From NCBI GenBank assembly GCA_045538635.1, contig JAZSRU010000020.1:1-20262 (forward strand): 20,262 nucleotides of DNA, read 5' to 3'. Within the stretch, counting starts at the first letter, position 1; each line of letters begins with the position of its first letter. Positions 14,745 to 20,262 of this stretch are shown in pieces. Source of the DNA: RGIG5270 sp045538635 (GTDB taxonomy: Bacteria; Verrucomicrobiota; Lentisphaeria; Victivallales; Victivallaceae). A program made the position numbers and the translations under genes. The notes under the pieces were generated by a model that saw only the letters and a program-made list of their open reading frames with translations, was not told the DNA's origin and ran no database searches.

Positions 14745-17114
14745 TTATTCCGGAAGTTCTTCCATCCAGACAATTTCCATTTTGTTGTCCGGCTTGCGGT
14801 GCAGACGGACGAGATAGCGGACTTCGGAAGTTATTTCATCATTGCTGTCAAAAGTTCCAGGTGTTCCGAGGCCCTGATTATCTTTAACTGTCTGGGCAAC
14901 AACGATTAGATGTGCGTATTCCGGATAATCCTCAACCTTGCAGATAGAGAGGATTTTACCGACAACAGACTGCTTTTTATCAGCAGCAAGCGAAGAATCA
15001 GCTTCTGTCAGGATTTTTACAAAATCCGAACGGTCTCTCAAAGGACCGAAAGTCGCCATTGCCGCTGAAATTTTTTCAGCAATCGCTGTCGGATCAGAAA
15101 AAACAACATTGTCTGCGCTGTCTTTGATATTACTCAAAAGACCGCGCCAGAGATAAACGCTGCGGCTGTTGATATCAATGAGCTGCGGATCACTTTCACT
15201 TGCCGTATCATAAGTTGTCAGCTGGTCAAGCAGTTTTTTATCATTCAGAGTATCAGCTCCGCCGGACGGGATATGGAGAATATCCAAAGTTTTGCCGGCA
15301 ACGCCGCGTGAAATAAAGGCGAGGTCAGCCAGAGAAACTTTTGCCTTATTTTCAGCAGTTGAAACATCCGGGAAATGCGCTGCGATTTCAACACCGTTCT
15401 GATCATCAGCCCCATCACCGTCAGAATCGCCGCTGATACAGGCAATATTTCTGAAACCGATATTAGTGGAAGCCGGTACGGAGCGGTTCCACTGGTCATT
15501 TTTCAAATTCACGCGGGCATCTTTTACCTGAAATGAAATATATTTACTGCTGTCGAGATCTTGGGTATGATCTCCCTCGCCGAGAGAATTACTGATTGTC
15601 AATTCTGATGTAAAGTAAACAGTATCAGCAGGATTATCTTCATCTGCGGCAAGGATATTGGCAAAATCAATAACATTTGTCCCCTTCGTAAGTTTCCATG
15701 CTTTCGGCAGATATTTGATTTTGGCAACGATCGTGTAAGGAGCAGTAACATCATCAATCGTTACTTTGTCACCGACAAAGGTGCTGTCCACGCTCAATGT
15801 ATGATAGAATGAATCTGTCAAAGATGCTTCCGGCATTTCCGGCATTTCAAACTCTTTTTTTGTATCTTTCACACTCAATTCAATTTTGATTCCTGAATCA
15901 CTTTTTACAGCATACGATGCAGTACCGTATGCTTTGTACGGGTCATACAATTCAGCCGACATGTGAGCAGTGATTTTCGGAGTAATCTCATGAGTGCGTT
16001 TGATGATGTTGCCATCAGTATCCTTGGTATAAGTTACTTTGACATCGGCTTTGAGTCCATCAAGGAGAAGTTCGATTTCATTGAGATAAGGAGTGCGTCC
16101 GTTGCCCATAAAAGTCGGGTTATTGGAATTATCAGTAAAAGCATTTTCTGACGGCGGATTAAATGCCATGATCAAGTTGGCGGCAATCTGTTTTTCCAAA
16201 TCTGTTTTATCGCCGGATTCGATTTCATTGAGATAAGGTACGGCGGCAAAAAGAGCATCAACTGTCTGCGGCATCGAGAAAACATTTACCATATCCTGAG
16301 TAAAAGTGCCGTCTGCATTACGGAACTTTTTGTTGCGCAGAGTCGGAGCAGCAGAAATATCTGAATCAAACTCAATGGTATTGAAAAGCGTAAATGCTTT
16401 ATTCTTGAAATCATTGGTCATTGTCGTCGGCTTATTATCCTCGAACCATTTTGCCGGATGTTTAAAATCAACTCCTGCCAAATCGGCACGGATTTGCACT
16501 ATATCAAATTCAGAAACAGAACGCCCGACACGGACTTTGTTCGTATAATCAAACGCCTCAGCTGCCTTTTTGTAACCCCTGCCGAGGTCGGGCAGAGCTG
16601 CATACATAAATCTGCCGATAATTTCCGTATCACCCGAATTTTTCACATACTGCCACTGCGGTACACGACGGCGATTGAAAGCGGCAGTTTTAGTTTCGCC
16701 GTTGTAATTGTAATCGCGGGCCGCAAGTTTCGGATACTCATAAACCGGAAAATCCCTGCGATATTCAAAAAGATAAGTATCATTGTTTATTTTTTTGAAA
16801 ATCCCCTCAAGATCAGCATCAGCTATCGCAGAATCACTGCTGTCACTTTTGCTGACGATATTATCAAAACGGTTTACTCCGGTATCATAATTATTCGCAG
16901 ACTGAAACACCATATGATACTGCATGGCAACAATGGCACGATTGACGGCACTCATGGCGAGCGAGCGAGCCTGTGTTTTATCTCCGTTGTTTGACGCGAC
17001 CTTGCGTTCGATGAGAGCGTTGGTCGCAAACCCCATTATCAAAACGAGAAGCAATGCCGCAAACCCGAGAGCCAACAGCAGAGCCACACCTTTTTCTTTT
17101 TCATTATATTTCAT
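14745..17114 (-). CDS. Large GspK/PilX-like minor pseudopilin (Verru_Chthon cassette protein A-like)
   Basis: A 789-residue protein with a prepilin-like start, EKGVALLLALGFAALLLVLIMG. Cleavage is expected between G9 and V10; there is no Glu at +5, as is typical of GspK, the tip pseudopilin of type II secretion. The helix is followed by ARSLAMSAVNRAIVAMQYHM, as in the PilX/GspK group. The rest is far longer than GspK (about 330 residues). It includes AANLIMAFNPPSENAF and RTPYLNEIELLLDG (about 310-350), a beta-rich Asp-rich middle with SGDSDGDGADDQNG, and near the end ATFGPLRDRSDFVKIL, which recalls the helical GspK region. Size and operon position resemble protein A of the Verru_Chthon cassette; that comparison is from memory. 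AAGGAG lies 7 bases before the ATG. Last gene of the operon; probably sits at the tip of a pseudopilus. Confidence 0.75.
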   Translation of the reverse strand: MKYNEKEKGVALLLALGFAALLLVLIMGFATNALIERKVASNNGDKTQARSLAMSAVNRAIVAMQYHMVFQSANNYDTGVNRFDNIVSKSDSSDSAIADADLEGIFKKINNDTYLFEYRRDFPVYEYPKLAARDYNYNGETKTAAFNRRRVPQWQYVKNSGDTEIIGRFMYAALPDLGRGYKKAAEAFDYTNKVRVGRSVSEFDIVQIRADLAGVDFKHPAKWFEDNKPTTMTNDFKNKAFTLFNTIEFDSDISAAPTLRNKKFRNADGTFTQDMVNVFSMPQTVDALFAAVPYLNEIESGDKTDLEKQIAANLIMAFNPPSENAFTDNSNNPTFMGNGRTPYLNEIELLLDGLKADVKVTYTKDTDGNIIKRTHEITPKITAHMSAELYDPYKAYGTASYAVKSDSGIKIELSVKDTKKEFEMPEMPEASLTDSFYHTLSVDSTFVGDKVTIDDVTAPYTIVAKIKYLPKAWKLTKGTNVIDFANILAADEDNPADTVYFTSELTISNSLGEGDHTQDLDSSKYISFQVKDARVNLKNDQWNRSVPASTNIGFRNIACISGDSDGDGADDQNGVEIAAHFPDVSTAENKAKVSLADLAFISRGVAGKTLDILHIPSGGADTLNDKKLLDQLTTYDTASESDPQLIDINSRSVYLWRGLLSNIKDSADNVVFSDPTAIAEKISAAMATFGPLRDRSDFVKILTEADSSLAADKKQSVVGKILSICKVEDYPEYAHLIVVAQTVKDNQGLGTPGTFDSNDEITSEVRYLVRLHRKPDNKMEIVWMEELPE

Positions 17115-17144
17115 ATTGTACTCCTTCCGCAGAGTAAATCAAAC

Positions 17145-17672
17145 TTACTGCAAATTTATCAAGCGTATGAATGTGAATCCATGCTGAGCTTTGTATGCAT
17201 TCTTTTTGGTCGCGTTACTTTCATCGTGCCAGACTGCATAATCTTCATCGCTGCCGAAAATATCAATACGCACCAAATATGAATTATTCTCCACTTTGGC
17301 GCAGTAAAAATACGCAACATTTTCAACAAAATCCTCACCGTTGAACTGCAAAACACCGTCGCTCAAACTGATCGTAATACTATCTTTATAATTGCCGTCA
17401 CCATACGGCAATGTGCCTGTGTAACTCAATGAAGTTCCAGTATTGATTGATGCTCTTTCGCTTCTGCGGTCCGAACTCATCAAACCGCGCTCAATAAAAT
17501 CAAGCGCCGCACGGCTGTCTGCATAGGCACGCGCCCTCTTCTCGGCAAAAGTCCATGATGTCTGCGCCGTATTGAGAAACTGCATGAGAAACATGATCAG
17601 AATTGCCAATACGCCGAAAGCGACAGTAATTTCGACCAGGGTGAAATTAAGTTTTTTCAATTTTTTCTTCAT
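17145..17672 (-). CDS. GspJ-like minor pseudopilin (Verru_Chthon cassette protein C-like)
   Basis: A 175-residue minor pseudopilin. The basic leader MKKKLKKLN precedes FTLVEITVAFGVLAILIMF; F10 would be +1 and E14 the +5 glutamate. The residue before the cut is Asn, not Gly. The continuation FLNTAQTSWTFAEKRARAYADSRAALDFIERGL fits GspJ/PulJ and the Verru_Chthon protein C pattern (Ser-Trp followed by a basic helix and an aromatic-acidic stretch). The ribosome binding site GAGGTG overlaps the TGA of the I-like gene, so the two are coupled. Expected to be an inner-membrane protein assembling with I- and K-like partners. Confidence 0.8.
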   Translation of the reverse strand: MKKKLKKLNFTLVEITVAFGVLAILIMFLMQFLNTAQTSWTFAEKRARAYADSRAALDFIERGLMSSDRRSERASINTGTSLSYTGTLPYGDGNYKDSITISLSDGVLQFNGEDFVENVAYFYCAKVENNSYLVRIDIFGSDEDYAVWHDESNATKKNAYKAQHGFTFIRLINLQ

Positions 17673-17680
17673 ATTTCACC

Positions 17681-18325
17681 TCACCTTGCAAAATAATCAA
17701 ACTTGTAAAGTCTGTGTTCCTGATTGGCATATTTGACACCTGCGGGCCAGCTGACTTCAATATAAAAAGTGCATCCTACTTCCTTGCCGATTTTTCTTGA
17801 AGCCCCGTTGGTAGTTGTATCACCTTCAAAAAGGCAATTTGTAACTGTCGGATCCGCCGGAATATAAATTTGGCTGTCCAGCACATCGTGCCAAACCCGC
17901 ACATCAGCATCAAAGTCTGTCGTTGTAAATGCACCGGAAACAAATTCTCCGGAGAAAAATTCAACTTTATATGCCCCTGCCCCGCCATTGGTTATCTGAA
18001 ATGCATAATTCTGCAAATGTGATGCCGCCGGAAATTTTTCGGATGAAGCACCGTAGGATACAACAGTATCATCAGTCTGTGCATATTTATTTGCCGCGGA
18101 TCTGAATTGATTCTGGAATGCAATAAAATCTCTGGTCCTGTATTCTTTGTCAATAAAACCTTTCATAACCTCAACAGTTGCGGCAACAGAATTATCGGCA
18201 ACTGCATTTTTGCTGGCGCGCAAGGCAACCGGCAGCATCCCCATCAGAGAAACGATGGCAATTGAAACTACCGCCAATGCGAGGACGATTTCAACCATAT
18301 TAAAATAATTTTTAGAGAGTTTCAT
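17681..18325 (-). CDS. GspI/PilV-like minor pseudopilin (Verru_Chthon cassette protein B-like)
   Basis: A 214-residue minor pseudopilin. The leader MKLSKNY is followed by FNMVEIVLALAVVSIAIVSLMGM; F8 as +1 puts E12 at +5. The residue before the cut would be Tyr, which is unusual. The helix continues into LPVALRASKNAVADNSVAATVEVM, and the C-terminal part has TFYIEVSWPAGVKYANQEHRLYKFDYFAR, a strand pattern seen in Verru_Chthon protein B and GspI-like proteins. Its ATG lies inside the end of the H-like gene (14-base overlap), and GGGAG lies about 12 bases upstream, so translation is probably coupled. Confidence 0.78.
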   Translation of the reverse strand: MKLSKNYFNMVEIVLALAVVSIAIVSLMGMLPVALRASKNAVADNSVAATVEVMKGFIDKEYRTRDFIAFQNQFRSAANKYAQTDDTVVSYGASSEKFPAASHLQNYAFQITNGGAGAYKVEFFSGEFVSGAFTTTDFDADVRVWHDVLDSQIYIPADPTVTNCLFEGDTTTNGASRKIGKEVGCTFYIEVSWPAGVKYANQEHRLYKFDYFAR

Positions 18326-19025
18326 GATACTTTATTCTCCCTGTAAATTTATTCACTTTAAATCCGATCGCTCCATCAGGACGCTCGTTATCCTTTTTAC
18401 CTCCGGGCATAACTGTACCACTCGCGCTGCCGATAAGTCCTTCAGTGATAAAAAAGTACAAATCATTGTTTGTCTGAACCGTTCCATCCGGATTGAATAT
18501 CAGCATTGGAATTGCAAAAGTATTTCCGCTGTTTTTCAAAACCTGACCAAATCTGGAACCACTTCCATTCAAAACAACTTTTCTGCTCCAATCAGAAACA
18601 TTGGAAAGATTTTCTTTTTTCAAATTTGTCTGATCAAAAAATTCCGTTGTTCCGGCAGTAAATGTACCATTATAAACTGTAAAAAAAGTTTTTCCCGGCA
18701 GACGCTCCCATTTGAAATCATTATTTTTTTCAGGGTCAAAATCGGTATCATCACCTTTTTTGAGTACCACTATTGCATACGAACTGTTGATATATTGTGT
18801 TTTGATATTACTGCTGTTTCCCGGCAGCAGCAAAGCGACTTTGCGATTTGTAACGATAGCTTCACTGCGGGCTTTGGCAATAGCCGCAGAAAGCTGCTTT
18901 GCGCCGCGCTCAACTTTGTTGCCGTTGACCATCAAATTTATTCCCGGCAGAGCAATCGCAATCACCAGAGCGGTGATACCGACTACTGCAATAAGTTCAA
19001 TAAGTGTGTAATTGTGTTTTTTCAT
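18312..19025 (-). CDS. GspH-like minor pseudopilin (Verru_Chthon cassette protein D-like)
   Basis: A 237-residue minor pseudopilin. MKKHN precedes YTLIELIAVVGITALVIAI; Y6 is +1 and E10 is +5, with Asn before the cut. The segment AKQLSAAIAKARSEAIVTNRKVALLLPG matches the GspH/FimT pattern, in which a helix carrying Ala-Arg-Ser-Glu-Ala is followed by a first beta strand. The later region has repeated short strands (DLYFFITEGLIG, GAIGFKVNKFTGRIKYHETL). Its ATG comes 2 bases after the previous stop with no clear Shine-Dalgarno sequence, so it likely depends on coupling. It overlaps the I-like gene by 14 bases. Confidence 0.82.
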   Translation of the reverse strand: MKKHNYTLIELIAVVGITALVIAIALPGINLMVNGNKVERGAKQLSAAIAKARSEAIVTNRKVALLLPGNSSNIKTQYINSSYAIVVLKKGDDTDFDPEKNNDFKWERLPGKTFFTVYNGTFTAGTTEFFDQTNLKKENLSNVSDWSRKVVLNGSGSRFGQVLKNSGNTFAIPMLIFNPDGTVQTNNDLYFFITEGLIGSASGTVMPGGKKDNERPDGAIGFKVNKFTGRIKYHETL

Positions 19026-19027
19026 AA

Positions 19028-19567
19028 TTATTGAGCCAGAATTATATCGTCATCTTTATTTCCGTTCCCGGTATCAGCAACCTTATTCTCTCCGAGAGAA
19101 AAAACCACTATGCTTTTGTAAATCTTTTTGCCGTTAAGTTCAACATAACCGTTATTGGCAACATCAAGATAAATAACATATTCATTTTCCCACGGATCAA
19201 GCCAACCAAGATTGTCATCTGTATATTTAGGATGTTTCTTGCTTTCAAGCATTCTTATTTTGCGGGTATTGAAAGTCGGAGTAACATCATTCGGTTTAAT
19301 AAGTTCTGCAAGAATTTTCTCATAACCGTCCGATCCGGACTTTACTTTACCGTCATCATCTATGTAACTTGCCGGTATCTTGCGAAAGCTGGAATAAGTA
19401 CTTTCGACCTGTTTCAGCGCAGTTGTCAATGCCATAACATCAGCCCTCGCACTGGATTCGCGGGAACTTGACCTGACCTTGCCGATTGCCGGCATCAGAA
19501 TTCCGGCGAGAATCGCAATCACCGCTATAACAACCAAAAGTTCAACCAATGTAAATCTGTTTTTCAT
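19028..19567 (-). CDS. GspG-like major pseudopilin, second copy
   Basis: A 179-residue GspG-like protein. MKNR precedes FTLVELLVVIAVIAILAGI; F5 is +1 and E9 is +5, with Arg before the cut instead of Gly. The C-terminal part has WLDPWENEYVIYLD, the GspG DPWGxxY signature, and ADTGNGNKDDDIILAQ, an acidic loop like the calcium site of GspG. The frame is open further upstream, but the ATG at 19565-19567 is chosen because the prepilin motif begins right after it and a strong AAGGAG lies about 5 bases before it, overlapping the TAA of the first gene. In type II systems GspG polymerises into the pseudopilus shaft. Confidence 0.87.
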   Translation of the reverse strand: MKNRFTLVELLVVIAVIAILAGILMPAIGKVRSSSRESSARADVMALTTALKQVESTYSSFRKIPASYIDDDGKVKSGSDGYEKILAELIKPNDVTPTFNTRKIRMLESKKHPKYTDDNLGWLDPWENEYVIYLDVANNGYVELNGKKIYKSIVVFSLGENKVADTGNGNKDDDIILAQ

Positions 19568-19577
19568 ATCAAACTCC

Positions 19578-20048
19578 TTAATCTGCATAAATGTTATCTT
19601 CATTATCAGCATGAGATTCTGTTGTATTATCCTTGTAGTCATTGCCCTTGGAATAAAGGATATAAGTTTTTCCGTCACTCCGGTAACGCAAGGGCTCACC
19701 CCAGCCGTCAACAATAATTCCATTCACAATTTCAAATGAAGTAAAATTACATGCCTTTTTGAATTCACGGGAATATTTTTTTGCGACGGATTCAGGACTG
19801 CTGTCATCATTTGCTTCAATTACCAGTTCAGCTTCAAAATCACCCAATGTTGTCTGAACTGGATAGTATCCGAATTTGCGCTTGCACTCATCAAGAGCGA
19901 TTTGAATTTCCTTGAGCATGGCACGGGTTTTTATTTCCGAGTTACGGGCACGGATCGCATTGGATGCACCGAAAAGAATTCCGGCAAGAATTGCAATAAC
20001 TGCCGCAACTACCAGCATTTCAACTAAAGTATATGCATTTTTACGCAT
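19578..20048 (-). CDS. GspG-like major pseudopilin, first copy
   Basis: A 156-residue GspG-like protein, first in the operon. MRKNA precedes YTLVEMLVVAAVIAILAGIL; Y6 is +1 and E10 is +5, with Ala before the cut, the commonest tolerated substitute for Gly. The helix continues as RARNSEIKTRAMLKEIQIALDECKRKFGYYP, the usual GspG layout. Near the C-terminus DGWGEPLRYRSDGKTYILYSKG corresponds to DPWGxPYxYxxPG and the YxLxSxG motif, and the end (ESHADNEDNIYAD) is acidic as in the calcium-binding loop. GAGGTG lies 6 bases before the ATG, a perfect ribosome binding site. It is related to, but clearly diverged from, the second copy. Confidence 0.87.
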   Translation of the reverse strand: MRKNAYTLVEMLVVAAVIAILAGILFGASNAIRARNSEIKTRAMLKEIQIALDECKRKFGYYPVQTTLGDFEAELVIEANDDSSPESVAKKYSREFKKACNFTSFEIVNGIIVDGWGEPLRYRSDGKTYILYSKGNDYKDNTTESHADNEDNIYAD

Positions 20049-20090
20049 TTTTTCACCTCATTCAAGTTCAAAATTTCAATCTTCAGGGAT

Positions 20091-20119
20091 ATTATATAAC
20101 ACTTTCTGCAAAAATGCAA
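20091..20119 (-). promoter_or_regulatory. Sigma-70-type promoter of the pseudopilin operon
   Basis: On the minus strand TTGCAT (20119-20114) and a perfect TATAAT (20096-20091) are 17 bases apart. Transcription would start near 20084, giving a leader of about 36 bases before the first ATG at 20048. Confidence 0.75.
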
Positions 20120-20128
20120 GAAGAATTT

Positions 20129-20150
20129 GTTATTTTTTTTGAAAAATAAC
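20129..20150. repeat. AT-rich hairpin upstream of the promoter
   Basis: GTTATTTTT (20129-20137) pairs with AAAAATAAC (20142-20150) around TTTG. It lies just upstream of the pseudopilin promoter. It may be the remains of a terminator of the preceding unit or may have no function. Confidence 0.35.
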
Positions 20151-20207
20151 CCAAAAAAACGGCAACTGACAGAAATAAACGGAATGGCTGTGTACTAAAC
20201 ATATATT

Positions 20208-20234
20208 GCAAGGGGGCTTGCGCCGCCCCCTTGC
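20208..20234. repeat. GC-rich hairpin at the window end
   Basis: GCAAGGGGGC (20208-20217) pairs perfectly with GCCCCCTTGC (20225-20234) around a 7-base loop. It is very G+C rich against an AT-rich background and adjoins the hairpin at 20245-20260, so both probably belong to one dispersed element that continues beyond the window. Confidence 0.8.
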
Positions 20235-20244
20235 TACCCCGGCG

Positions 20245-20260
20245 GGGGATATCCATCCCC
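20245..20260. repeat. Hairpin GGGGAT-ATCC-ATCCCC, relative of 6066-6081
   Basis: It has the same stem as 6066-6081, with loop ATCC in place of GTCC. The G before the stem is also shared. This ties the end of the window to the repeat family in the 5919-6411 gap. Confidence 0.75.
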
Positions 20261-20262
20261 GT

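Noticed and set aside
16458..16994. 178-codon plus-strand frame opposite the K-like gene
   Set aside because: Antisense shadow with no recognisable motif; the minus-strand frame has the prepilin signature and operon context.
18324..19034. 236-codon plus-strand frame opposite the H-like pseudopilin gene
   Set aside because: It mirrors a well-supported pseudopilin gene, has many Cys, Ile and Ser residues without domain pattern, and no credible start signal.

Overview
The window most resembles a PVC-superphylum bacterium, probably Lentisphaerota (Victivallales-like). This is inferred from gene content and was not tested by a search. The clues are type IV prepilin-like N-termini of the FTLIELLVV kind, an H-X9-DG-type pseudopilin heading a glycoside hydrolase operon, a pseudopilin set resembling the Verru_Chthon cassette and GspGHIJK, and a pyruvate phosphate dikinase. 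Signal peptides and pseudopilins fit a Gram-negative cell envelope.

Region 1 (1-5918, + strand) is an AT-rich surface-polysaccharide operon. It holds the tail of an upstream gene, two GT2 glycosyltransferases, a MenD-like thiamine-diphosphate enzyme, a short-chain dehydrogenase/reductase (TTG start) and a polysaccharide pyruvyl transferase. Most genes are 3 to 30 bases apart. The MenD-like protein keeps the ThDP machinery but appears to have lost MenD substrate-binding arginines. I think it makes an unusual glycan building block or substituent together with the SDR; this is the best candidate for an undescribed pathway.

Region 2 (5919-6411) is non-coding. It holds two perfect 67-bp GC-rich direct repeats, small hairpins and a strong minus-strand terminator.

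Region 3 (6412-10473, - strand) is a three-gene carbohydrate operon read right to left: pseudopilin, secreted DUF4091/GH123-like protein, GH28-like protein. A promoter with a 17-bp palindrome over its -10 box lies upstream at 10524-10552. A terminator of the same sequence bounds each end of the unit (6370-6401 and 10697-10728). The pseudopilin may carry a frameshift at its processing site.

Region 4 (10845-13640, - strand) is ppdK, a full-length pyruvate phosphate dikinase that is clearly G+C-richer than its neighbours. Long near-perfect palindromes lie on both sides (10769-10820 and 14174-14234). Its leader has a terminator-like hairpin and, further upstream, a 57-base interrupted inverted repeat. 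From 14245 to 14640 there is a hairpin-rich non-coding stretch that looks like a dispersed repeat.

Region 5 (14745-20048, - strand) is a six-gene pseudopilin operon: G-like, G-like, H-like, I-like, J-like and a very large K-like protein. A good sigma-70-type promoter is at 20091-20119. Genes are tightly coupled, several with a Shine-Dalgarno sequence laid over the preceding stop codon. No ATPase, platform, secretin or prepilin peptidase gene is in the window. Five of these six proteins lack the glycine normally found before the prepilin cleavage site; only the K-like protein has it. The window ends in GC-rich hairpins, one nearly identical to a hairpin of region 2.
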